NCBI RefSeq assembly: GCF_046630445.1 | Contig: NC_092333.1 | Span: forward strand, 713,387,001 to 713,451,000 | Direction: 5' to 3' | DNA: 64,000 bases | DNA from: Rutidosis leptorrhynchoides | Lineage: Eukaryota > Streptophyta > Magnoliopsida > Asterales > Asteraceae | In this document: positions 1-10,071 of the stretch, one piece after another | Layout: every line of letters starts with the position of its first letter | Numbering within the stretch: the first letter of the stretch is position 1 | Position numbers and translations under genes: made by a program | Notes under the pieces: generated by a model | Seen by the model: the letters and a program-made list of their open reading frames with translations, nothing else | Told to the model about the DNA's origin: nothing | Databases searched by the model: none

Positions 1-1
1 A

Positions 2-604
2 TTCATGCATCAACCACAAGTTCACCATATGAAAGCTGTAATGAGAATCATCAGATACTTGAAGAAAACAGCAGATCATGGAGTTGTGTTTAAAAGACAT
101 GGACACTTAAGAACTCAAATATATACAGATGTAAGCTGGGCTGGAGAAAAAGGGGATAGAAAATCTACATCCGGATTCTTCACACTTGTCGGGGGTAATT
201 TAGTTGCATGGAGAAGTAAGAAACAAAAGGTTGTCTCCCTTTCAAGTGCCGAATCAGAATTCAGAGGAATGGCCAAAGGAGTGGTCGAGGCATTATGGAT
301 CAAGAAGCTATTAACGGAGATTGGTTTTCCACCACAAGAAGCAATTCAAATCTTGTGTGACAATGAAGCAGCAATCGCTATTTCAGAAAATCCCGTTCAA
401 CATGACCGAACAAAACATGTTGAAATACATACACATTTTATCAGAGAAAAGTTAGATAACGAGATTATCTCACTTCCATCAATCAGATCAGAAGACCAGC
501 TAGCCGACATCCTCACCAAATTAGTTAACGGAAGACTCTTTAGTGAAGTTCTTAGCAAGTTGAATATCGGAAACCCCACTATTCAACTTGAGGGGGAGTG
601 TTAG
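2..604 (+). CDS. Ty1/copia pol C-terminus (RNase H), partial
   Basis: The reading frame enters from outside the window and ends at a TAG at 602-604, inside the first bases of the 3' LTR. The protein is the end of a copia polyprotein: RNase H motifs YTDVSWAG, KSTSGFFTLVGG, SLSSAESEFRGM and the C-terminal block KHVEIHTHFIREKL followed by DQLADILTK. This domain degrades the RNA strand of the RNA/DNA hybrid during reverse transcription. No stop or frameshift is visible in the 200 codons shown. The rest of the element lies to the left of the window. Family assignment is from known copia conservation. Confidence 0.93.
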   Translation, partial: FMHQPQVHHMKAVMRIIRYLKKTADHGVVFKRHGHLRTQIYTDVSWAGEKGDRKSTSGFFTLVGGNLVAWRSKKQKVVSLSSAESEFRGMAKGVVEALWIKKLLTEIGFPPQEAIQILCDNEAAIAISENPVQHDRTKHVEIHTHFIREKLDNEIISLPSIRSEDQLADILTKLVNGRLFSEVLSKLNIGNPTIQLEGEC

Positions 605-930
605 AATACGAAACCAAAAGTGTACATTTCCTGTTATAGTAAAGGTTGACTTGGATCAGAAGGGTTGACCTTCATCATTTCAAGTTTTAGCAAGACAAGG
701 CAACGGTAACAACAGAAGGCACAAATGACTAATCTCAACAGCTATTTCCTCATTTGTAAAAGGGGTTCCAGAAGTATAATTGGATCCACCCTTCAAGTAG
801 AATTAGCTGTTTTTCTTAGTGTATATAAACACATAGCAGCTTGTAATAAAAGATTAACACAATTGTATCAATGCAAGTTTATGAATACAAAAAACTGATT
901 AATACAATCTTTTAATTCTCAATCTCTACA
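599..930 (+). repeat. 3' LTR of the copia element
   Basis: The LTR starts TGTTAG directly after a polypurine tract (AGGGGGAG, 591-598) and ends CTCTACA. A TATA-like stretch (GTATATAAAC) is near 820-830. The right edge is fixed independently: sequence from 931 onward aligns with the paralogous block at 18809, which has no LTR, and AGTTG (931-935) occurs once there as the empty site (18809-18813). The LTR is 332 bp. The matching 5' LTR is outside the window. Confidence 0.88.
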
Positions 931-1215
931 AGTTGTACCATCTGCAACTATATATGCTGGTACATTTAGGCCAACCAAGTGTCAACTGTGGCGAACCAAC
1001 TCAATGATGGTAATCTTAAGATGTTCCTTGATCGATAAATCATAATCTTCATCAAGAATGTCAAGAACATCATTTGCCTTATTTTCTCTTGAATTTTGTA
1101 GGTACCATGTTCCCCGGTCTTGGTTAAACGGACCCAAAACTTGATATTGTGTTTGTAGAAACATGCGGTGATGCATAAATGATGTCTATAATGAAAAAGA
1201 GCGATAAGGTTAGAA
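931..1215 (+). pseudogene. Beta-galactosidase (GH35) 3' exon fragments, copy 1
   Basis: Two exon remnants read in the plus direction. The first (931-1009) carries GTFRPTKCQ followed by a decayed CGEPTQ(stop)W block, interrupted by the copia insertion on its left and ending at a TG/GTAATC donor. The second begins at 1102 after a TTTTGTAG acceptor and reads YHVPRSWL. These are signature blocks near the end of the catalytic part of plant beta-galactosidases (cell-wall galactan hydrolases). Defects: a small deletion after KCQ, TGA where CGA (Arg) is expected (1005-1007), and a frame disturbance after SWL. The same TGA is present in copy 2, so the gene was already dead before the block duplicated. 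Confidence 0.72.
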
Positions 1216-1664
1216 GTATACATACATAAGAGGAAAAAACAATGTTGCAGAGCTGATAAGATCTCCACATTGAAGAGATCAATTTATCAAATTTTTTTCA
1301 CAATATTGTGTTATTAATGCCAATATTTAAAATGGATGTGTAACTTTTACCAAATGGGATACGGTGAAAGCCAAAAGATACCATACAAAAGGTTATGAGT
1401 ACTAGTGAATTTTCATTGGTCTTTCATATTCGGTTCCATATATTAAGATTCTTTTAACTTTCTCGACCAATACAATTAAGTTTAACATACAAGAAATCCT
1501 ACAAACATGTTGTACACACAACACGAAACTGTTTATAAGTTCAATAAGCTTAGGCTACTAAACAGTCAGAAAGTACAACAAACAACAAACATTTGGACAA
1601 CATAAAACCATCTCTTCCAGCCTCACGTTGCTGCTCTTGTATCTTCATCAAGACTTTCAATTCA
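1216..1664. other. Spacer between convergent beta-galactosidase remnant and reader gene
   Basis: AT-rich sequence downstream of both convergent loci. It probably holds the 3' UTR of the minus-strand reader gene. I see no further coding segment. It aligns by eye with about 19100-19500 in the second block. Confidence 0.5.
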
Positions 1665-4351
1665 TTAAGTTGTGTTTCGAGCATTCGAAGACTCTGCATC
1701 ATCCTGCAAATGCCAGAACCGCAGACGTGTAGTGTTAATAAAACAAATGTTTAGATACTGATAAAAATGTTAGTTAATATATATCAGATTTAACAAAACG
1801 TATCCAAAGGTGAAATGTTAGATTAAGTGGCCACTACTCGCATAGCTTTTAGAATTCTGTTTAAAGCAATAATAATTTTTTTCTTCATACATTAATTTGG
1901 TATTCAACTTAAAAATCCTGTTTGTGCAAATACTAAATTGACTACAGGTTCTTATTATGCAGACCAATGATTATATTGTCCAGTCACTCAATGCACATTT
2001 CCTTATTTATATTTATGTACTCGTTAATAACAAATCTCTATATTCCAATTTCATAGCAAGTCCTGTAAATTGAACCCATAAACAACCAACAAAGTCTATA
2101 AGCATAATGGTAATGTCAGCTAAGTTCCATAGTAACTTGGCTTGCGCTGACGTTTTGATAAGTATATATTTTACTAGCAAAAATTAATAGATCTAGTCAA
2201 AAGATTCGTACCACAAGCGATCCTGGATGCTACTATTTAACGTGTTCAAGTATTGGACTACAAGTTACTATGCTAAATTTTATTACGATTATGAATCATA
2301 CTTATGGTTGATTACCAAATGGCACTACGGTAGCACTCCGATAGATAATTTTACCTCTTAACCATCTATATAAAAGATGGTTATCAAAATACACTGTACA
2401 ATTTTTATATTACAATATTTGAGGCGCACAATATACAAGTATTGTGTATATGAAAATCGTTTTGTGTCATGAGAGAAGAAATTACCTTCATGGCGGAACA
2501 GGGCCCGCAAAAGAAATGCTCCACTCCTTTAACCATCTTTCTAGTCATGTCTACACAAGCTGGATGAAACCTGATGAACCAAAAAGCTAGATGTGTAAGT
2601 CTAGAGGCTAATATATATGATCATACTTGCAATGTAAATTCAAAAGTAAAATTAAGCACAACTAGAGAGCATATCAGAAATTTAAACCTTGTATAAATGA
2701 AAGATGACATGCTAATGTAATAATTATAAGAGAATACAAATGTATGTCTGTTGGCGCGCTATTTTTATTACTTTTAATCTCTTTTGTAATAAATGTATTG
2801 TACGTATTGTCGCTTGCTTCATGCTTGGACTAACAAAAAGAAAAGAAGAATAAGTACGTATGTCATAATTTTGGCTCGATCGTTATGCAAATTATGTCTG
2901 CAACAATATTTCTACACCATATATCAGCATGTCACAAACCCATGACCTTAATACATTTTAATTACCTTGATATATATCGAAGGTAACAGGTTATGTATTT
3001 GAATATTTAGCCTAACATGGTTGCAGTAAATTTTGTTCATTAAAAACCAGTAAATATGAATTCCCCAATCTCAACCAATTTAATTGGCATGCAATTTATT
3101 TTCTAAAATGCGATTTTTTGATATTCGCTAAGCACCATATCATTCATTTGAGCTCGTATCCGATACCATTCCGATAAATTATACGCATACCAAAAGTGTT
3201 TCATCATCTTCTATCTTGACAAGGTACTTTTTGATACAGTTAAACATATAGTTTAATTACACCAAAACCCTAATTAATCACCATATACGAACAATTAATT
3301 ACCAGTAACCAATACATTAAGCACGAATACCACATATATTATCGCGATCAGAAACTAGCTTTCGTTAATTACAATCAATTAACAACACACATTTTGACTA
3401 CCTATAATCCTATATAACCTACTGCCTGTATAGAAACACATTTTACTCACATCCACACACATGTTAACTCTAAAATATACGAACACACAACAAACAAATT
3501 AAACCTACTTCGAAATTAACAAAAATAAAATGTTCAACCGATGAATCATACCATTCACCGCATTCTTCACAGTCCAGTAGTATCTTTTTATCCGGCTTTA
3601 CAGGCATCTCGCACTTGCAATTCCTGCATGCCATATTAGAATTAATCAGCAACTACAAAAAAAACCTGATTTTTTAAAGGAAAACGCACACACCCAACAC
3701 TAAAAAAACATAAATTAATTATAAGGGAATTAAAACAAAATTGAAATAATTTAATAAAAAAAAAAAACTTAAACATACACCATCTCACTATCCAGACTGA
3801 ATGCGTCAGTCAAACAATGATACTTGAAACAACAGTAAAAATCATTTTCTTCAACTTTATCGAGCTTCTTAAACACATTCATGGTGTAAACATTACATTT
3901 CTCGATGATCGTATCAACTGACTGTGTATCCACGTGATCGGAAGAAAATATTTCATTTTTTCGACGAAAAATTGTCCAGCCACGGAGTACGTCGTTTGGT
4001 CTATAATACCAGTAGATCTTAACTCTCACGTCAGGATTACTAGGGGTAGTCGCTAATATCTTCACAATTTTCGCAATATAGTTCGGTACCTTATAATTAG
4101 GTGCTTGCATCATTACATCGTCTCCAGCTGATTGAAATCAAACAAACAAAAAACACGAAAATTAGTAGTGATCGATCAATCGATGAATTATAATTGTGTT
4201 GATTGAGAAATTTAATTAATTAATAGTGAGAATTTGAGACTAATTAGTTACGTTTGATGACAATGCTACGATCTTTGAGAGTGATCGTATGAGATTCTAG
4301 GGTTTTGCTTTTTGCCGTCAACCCACTGCTGCTGCCTGACCTATTTGCCAT
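1665..4351 (-). CDS. BAH-PHD chromatin reader, EBS/SHL-like, copy 1 (five exons)
   Basis: Exon model (minus strand): 4252-4351, 3779-4127, 3552-3623, 2486-2570, 1665-1703; 645 nt, 214 aa. All introns are GT-AG and phases agree (donors GTAACT, GTATGT, GTATGA, GTAATT). Start chosen at MANRSG; a TATATATAA stretch lies about 75 nt upstream (4425-4433). Arabidopsis EBS and SHL are about 230 aa with the same plan: BAH domain (about residues 34-150, with YIAKI, YWYYRP and SDHVDTQ) followed by one PHD finger (CKCEMP, CEECGEWFHPAC, FFCGPC). Family role: nuclear reader of methylated histone H3 tails in flowering-time repression. Oddities: the BAH core after YWYYRP is divergent (GWTIFRRKNEIF where the family has GGRRQFHGAKELF), and the family Tyr after CKCEMP is Val. 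Short C-terminus DDAESSNARNTT. Expressed or not is unknown. Confidence 0.85.
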
Positions 4352-4740
4352 GATATGACTTCACGAAGACCCGATTTTTACTGAAAGGATATAAATTAGA
4401 GCGTCGTAGGGTTTTTTTAATGTATTATATATACACGAAAGAGAAAAGAGAATGGTAGCATGGAAAGGTGAGGGGGTGTTATTGGATATATTTTAAAACT
4501 ATAAGGTTATACTACAAAATATGTTATTAAATTCAATTCAATTCAATTCGATTCAATTCTATAATATTCTATGGCAAAAATTGTTTAAAAAAGCATTAAA
4601 TTTTTATAAAATTCTTATTGTATGCATTCAACTTCAAAACTCCTATTGTATGTATTTAACTTTTAAATATGTACTATTGTATGCAAGTCATAACTTATAC
4701 ATATGTAACATAACATGTTATTTAAGTTTATTTTTAGCTT
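4352..4740. other. Upstream region of reader copy 1
   Basis: Holds the putative TATA box of the reader gene and then AT-rich DNA with a short ATTCA run (4525-4557). Homology with the second duplicated block stops near 4525. No gene seen. Confidence 0.5.
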
Positions 4741-5590
4741 ATGAAACTTCGGACAATACGAGCTGGATCATTGGGCGATGTTTTTTTACGAGAGCTCACG
4801 AGGGTGGTTCCTCTCGGGTTTGGGCGGTTTTGGTAGGGAGTTATCGGGGAAGTTTGACACTTGCGTGTTTTGAAACGAGATGACCAAGTGTTTTGTTGGA
4901 TATTTTAGGGTATTTGGAATATGCGGACATGTTAAAGCTTCTTCTCATCAAGGAAATTGCTTGTTGAAGGGTGTTGGATAGAACACGTTCGACAGAATCT
5001 TGAGTTTGGTTAATTGTTGGTACGTATAACAAAGCAAACGGTCTTTCTTCGAGCGACCGATGGAAGTATCGAGCTATTGGGAGTTGGATGACTAGTGAAG
5101 TTGTGGAGATGGTTGTACGGCGTGGTTCTCCAATGTTCCCAAGATTAGTATGTCGATTCCTGATAATATTAGGGCTTCAAATACCTGTTTTATCCTCCAA
5201 TGACAAAGAAAATTACGACTCACCGGTGATACTAACAACCTTCTTACCTAGTGGGAGTTGTACTACTGCGGGTTTGGATTGTTTCTTTGTTGACTTAGCT
5301 TTCCACACCCAATATTGTTCCATTTCTTCCGGATTCAAAAATTTTGTTTGTGAAACTTGTGTTTGATACGAGTTATATGGATTTATGAAAGCGTTTGGTA
5401 CGTTTTGAAACAAAGTAAATGAATTCTGTTGACTCGAAAATGGATTGACGGGATTGTATAAATTTCTGAGTGGTTTGTATTTTTGCGATTATTTTGGTTG
5501 CTGGAAATTTTTTTATATTTAAGAATGTAGAGAGAAATGTAGAGAAAAAGAATAGAAATAGAAGTTAAAAAATGAGGTAACATGGTTGTT
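4741..5590 (-). other. Degraded coding-like segment, not recognised
   Basis: Open stretches on the minus strand (5213-5413 and 4841-5032) have a protein-like composition: one is Gln/Asn-rich with NPYNSYQTQVSQTKFLNPEE, the other contains VERVLSNTLQQAISLMRRSF. No complete domain is present, and stop codons separate the pieces. The Q/N-rich part recalls N-termini of Myb/SANT-like proteins linked to Harbinger transposons in plants, but I cannot support that firmly. Most likely a decayed mobile-element gene. Confidence 0.25.
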
Positions 5591-5868
5591 TAATTAAATT
5601 TATTCCGTATTATTTAATTAATAAGTAGGATTAAAACTATCCGTTAAACGTATAGTTTAAAAAAAAATTAACTGTTTCTCACCAATATTCCAACGTATCA
5701 TCCACGACTTTAAACCCCGACGGTGATGCGCGACGTCGGTTTAACGCCGGAAGGAAGTGGATGATATTGGATTCTGCCGTCGAATTTAAAGAACGGCAAA
5801 AACTTATAAATGACTCTGTTTGGTGCAAGTGTTCATATGTAGCTTCGAGTTAGGATGTATATAGTAGG
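5591..5868. other. Non-coding spacer
   Basis: AT-rich sequence with a short GC-richer patch (about 5700-5790, containing GACGTCGG and CGCCGG). Nothing identifiable. Confidence 0.4.
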
Positions 5869-5869
5869 G

Positions 5870-6010
5870 ATGAGATGGGTACCGGAAACCGTACCGAACC
5901 GTACCGGAACCGATTAGTACTGGTACCGAAATTGGGTAAAATGGAGAACCAAAACCATACCGAAATTTTAATACGGTACCGGTTTCGGTACCGGTACAGG
6001 ACGGGTATTT
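5870..6010. repeat. Degenerate GGTACCG-type simple repeat
   Basis: The string GTACCG or CGGTAC recurs about ten times in irregular spacing, giving a palindromic low-complexity tract. It flanks the Tat-like element on its left. It has no coding meaning; the ORF across it encodes only repetitive Arg/Tyr/Thr residues. Confidence 0.7.
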
Positions 6011-6050
6011 TTCGATTTTTTACTCACTTGGTACCACAAGTTTTTGACAA

Positions 6051-6606
6051 TGGTGTATCCTATCGTATACACACATAAAAGGCATAATAGTTGCATAAAA
6101 ATAGCATCAGGAAGGCTGGAAACAACAGTTTTGTGGAGATTGTCCGTCCAGCGTTCTCCGCTGTACAGGCTGCTCCGTCATGCGTAAGCCCTGAAGGCCG
6201 CCTAGCGTATAAGCCCTGGCCGGAGAGCGCCGCATTTAGCATAACGTATCATCATTTGACACGTGTCCCCAAACAAATCTGGTAGATCTGACACTATAAA
6301 TAGACCCCTTGGGTCGTCATTTTACACAAGTTCGGATATTCTGACAACTTTGAGAGCTGAGACTTCACTTCTCTTTCTCTCTCTACTTTCTCTCACTAGA
6401 AGTCATCCGGCTAGCACTCTTACGCTCTACGAACGACAGATTGATTAAGCCACCCCACAAGTTTCTACACTTGTGAACCGGGTCTGCAGGGATTATTTCC
6501 CGAGGGTAAAAATCAATCGGCAACACTCCGCCCTCCTAAAGCTAGATCACTTCTAGTCTCTTGTTGACATACTAAGCCTTACCTCATAAGAAAATAGGTG
6601 TTAACA
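6051..6606 (+). repeat. 5' LTR of the Tat-like element
   Basis: Starts TGGTGTATCC and ends GTTAACA; 556 bp. It matches 12990-13568 almost base for base but lacks a 23-bp segment present there (near 13183-13205). A TATA box (CACTATAAATAGACC) is at about 6291-6305. The small ORFs 6060-6448 are by-products of the LTR. Confidence 0.9.
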
Positions 6607-9012
6607 ATGGCGCCATCTACTAATGCAAAGAACACACGAAACGGAAAAGGAACGAAAGCAGCTGAAGCTCCATTTGTACTTGAAGCAGTCAACAATCCAT
6701 CAACTGACGACATGGTCACTGTTGAAGATGTACCTATTTCACCACTAGATGGTACGATTGAAGAAACAGTTGCTGAAACTACAGAAAGGCTTAAACATTT
6801 GGCAACTAATTCGGAGAAAAGGCCAGTAATCGAAGAAGCGACAGCTAAAAGTGCAGAAAGACTTCCAAATTTTGTTACTAATCCAGAGCGACGACCATTG
6901 ATGTAACCACGGCGATGTCCGTCATTTATACCTTTTCGGCGGATGGCGGATGGCAAAGACAAGCAGATAATGAAAAGGCAATCTATATCAAAGTACAAGT
7001 TTTCCAGGCTACTTGACAAGCTGGGCAGTCTTATTGATGATTCTGGGGATGATAATGACCTGAGTTGTGATAATAATGACTCTGATGATGAAATTGACAA
7101 AGATGAGTTCATGTCAGAAAAGCAGGCAGTGTTGCTTTTAAATGACATTCTTAAGCAGACAGCTCCAGCAAAATACAAGCAACGCTTAGCGCAGCCCACC
7201 GTCCGTGCTGTGGCTGTGGACAACTTTTTTGCCCTCATTACTGGAGAACAAGCCACCAAGCCACCAGCGATGGCAGAATCAACGCAGTGTTTCATTGATC
7301 GAATTGCTAATTATCCATTGCCCAGAAATCTTGCTATACCAACAATTGGAGTTTATGATGGCACAACGGATCCGGAAGACTTTTTGACAATGTTTGAAGG
7401 CGTTATGAGGTTGCAGCATTGGGAGGATGAAACTGCGTGTCATATGTTTCCTATGGTACTGTAGAAAATGGCACGTGAATGGTTTGCTGGTTTGCCGCCA
7501 AGGAGTATTACCAGTTTTCTCGATTTGAGAGCAAAATTTGTGATGCAATACCAAAATCTTCGGAGCTGTACTCTGACTCATCTTGATGCACACGAGATCA
7601 CAATGCATCATAATGAATCTTTGAGCAATTTTATGAAACGTTATACACTTGAAGCACAGAAGATCCCTGATTGTCCAGAATCACAGCTTGTATCTGGCTT
7701 CATTTTTTGTCTGGACCAGCGACGGTTTAGTGCACTTGTTCATGCGTTACGGTATGACTTGCCAAAAATATTGCATCAGGCGTTGGAGGTAGCACAGAGG
7801 CATGTTCGAGCTGGGGAGCGTGGGTTAAACAAGTTTGAAACTGGTGGCAGTAGCAAGCTGCACAACGGAGGACGGTATTTTGACAGAAATCAGAGAAGGA
7901 ATGATAATTCAAATGGAGGATGGAGAGGAAACAATCACCCTAATGATTTCCACCACAACAGAAGGCCAATCGAAAGGCACCCATTGATAATGGCGCTTAC
8001 TAAAACGCCGAAAGAGATCCTTTTCACTGAACCAATTCGGACCACTTTCAATGCTCCAGCACCTATGGAAGAGAGGGAGGGTCCAAAGAGTGAGTTGTGG
8101 TGTGATTTCCATGAGGCTTGGGGCCATGATACGGACAATTGCAAATCTTTGATGAGAGAAATTATAGCGAAAATCAAGGCAGGAGAATTGAATCATTTGT
8201 TGCCTGGTAAACAGTACAGGAGGAATGATCCTCGCAGGAAATTTGCGTGGCAAAGGAATGATGGTAGCAGAGGACGCCGTGGAGAGAACAGAAGAGAGCA
8301 GCATGGCAGAAGAGATAATCGGAACCAACCGCAGTACGGAAAACGGATCACAGAGCGTGAGACAACTCCAGAAGTTGTAATCAGGATGGTTTGGATTAAC
8401 GATGGTCATTATGAAGAAGGCGAATCATCAAACAGCAATTTGGACAGCAGGAGATATGCCCCAATTATCTTTCAGCCAATTCAGAATTGGGCGTTGTCCG
8501 TCCAACCAGTGATCATTTCAGCAGAGATAGCAAATAAGTTTGTCAATTGTATCTGCACAGATACAGGAAGTGAAGCTGACATCATCTACTGGCATTGTTT
8601 GAGAACTTTTCCAAGGCATGTGCAGAGCAGAGCTAGGCAAACGAGGTTGAAAGTTTCTGGACTAACAGGAGCACCGATAAATGCCATGGGGCAGATTCGT
8701 TTGGAAGTTGTTATGGGCACATTTCCACTATTGAGAGCAGAAAAGATTGACTTTACTATTCTAGATGGAAATTCTCGATTCAATGTCCTTTTTGGGCGGA
8801 CAGCGATAGCAAAATTTGGCGCCATAACATCAACGGCCCATGCAGAGGTCAGATTCCCCACTGCAAATGGAGTCGCAGCCATACATTCACAGTATGTGCA
8901 GCCAACAAGGGAAAGATCAACGTTTGCAAATGGGCCAGAAGGCAGAATGAATCAGAGAAGGCGTGATAGGTTATTCAGCGAGGAAGAAGTTCAGGAGTTT
9001 TTCATTCCGTAA
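6607..9012 (+). pseudogene. Tat-like gag-protease reading frame with two in-frame stops
   Basis: One reading frame of about 800 codons from ATG 6607 to TAA 9010-9012, broken by TAA at 6904-6906 and TAG at 7462-7464. Without those the frame is continuous. Order: acidic N-terminus; Retrotrans_gag capsid-like domain (about 7350-7800, around MFEGVMRLQHWEDETA, AREWFAGLPPRSI, FVMQYQN, LEVAQRHVRAGER); Arg/Asn-rich linker; CDFHEAWGHDTDNC knuckle-like motif (about 8100); aspartic protease with DTGSEADIIY (about 8560) and ILDGNSRFNVLFGR. Gag packages element RNA and the protease matures it. The ORF ends straight after the protease with no RT. Both stops look like inactivating changes; readthrough of the TAG is conceivable but unsupported. 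Confidence 0.85.
6608..6625 (+). promoter_or_regulatory. Primer binding site, TGGCGCC type
   Basis: TGGCGCC begins one base after the 5' LTR end, the usual place for the minus-strand primer site. Athila and Tat elements typically start this site with TGGCGCC. The gag ATG (6607-6609) overlaps it. Confidence 0.7.
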
Positions 9013-9962
9013 GCAAGTGTGAAGGCCGGACAGCGCTGGGCGCTCGGCATATGAAGAAGCAATTTGTCAACAAGTTATCAAGAACAGTGTTTATCTTTTC
9101 AATAAAGAGCAGTTTCATTTAGCATTTCAATAAAAGCAGTCTTTTACAATCGTTGTACTCATGCCTGTTTGGCATTTGAAGAACACATTTCGAATTATAA
9201 GATGAAGCAGCGTTTATCAAACTTACTGTGAACCATTGTGGTTATTTTGCAGTGCATACATTAGCATTTGCATACATTAAACATTCATGACGTGCTAATT
9301 AGGCTTGATCCACCTAAAAGTCGTCATCAATCGTTTATGTACTGCACAGTACTGAACAATAATTTTATATTTTTCTTAAACAAAGTGCTGCCCGTGACAA
9401 ATGTAAAACATTACATTTATAACCTTCCCACAGAAGGATCGTATTTTTAAATACCTCCGATGGCCGAAGCTTTTGTGCCGGCCAGTAAAGGCACAAGGGA
9501 TCGGCTAGAAAACGTTTAAGTTTTACTAGAACGCACCGAGGCATGATACAAAACTCAGATACTTGTCATGACAAACGTTATAAAAAATTACTTCACAGAA
9601 CGGAGTTATATATTTTATGTATGAAGACAAAATAATTAGCAATTCTTCCTCATATACTTTATGACGGAAGGCGTAAGACGGAGAGTTTATTGATTTATAG
9701 TCATTCTTCTAAAACACTTCATAATTCTTCCTCATTAATTTTATGATGGAAGGCGTAATCACACATCGTATTCTTGATACTGCAAGGCATTTACATATGA
9801 GTTACCTTATGCACTTTTCAAAATGATTTTCTCAAATTATACACTGTACAATTGTGTATAGAAATTTTATGCTCAGGTGCATAATTGATTGGTTTTAAAG
9901 CGTTAAGCATAAAAATATTTGCAACAAGCATATAAGCACACATAGTCATCACAATAAAGTCA

Positions 9963-10017
<55 letters not shown>

Positions 10018-10071
10018 GTTAAAGTTAGTAAGAAATTTATTACAAAACATTGTTTGAAATTTTTACAAAGA
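9013..10071. other. Non-coding middle of the Tat-like element with short tandem repeats
   Basis: No coding sequence. A ~35-bp motif (TTCTTCCTCAT...TTTATGACGGAAGGCGTAA) occurs near 9643-9675 and again near 9724-9757. A related purine block, CCACAGAAGGATCG, is near 9427. An AT dinucleotide microsatellite covers about 9964-10015, just beyond the end of the antisense gene. Confidence 0.6.

Noticed and set aside
966-1268. Minus-strand conserved ORF (also 18762-18953) as an unknown gene
   Set aside because: The conservation is explained by plus-strand beta-galactosidase exons in both duplicated blocks.
6060-6448. Small ORFs in the Tat-like LTR, repeated at 12999-13410
   Set aside because: They exist twice only because the LTR is duplicated; no domain, and both strands are open at random.
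7462-7464. TAG in the Tat-like gag as a programmed readthrough site
   Set aside because: The following codons (AAA ATG GCA) do not resemble known readthrough contexts, and a second stop (TAA 6904) shows general decay.
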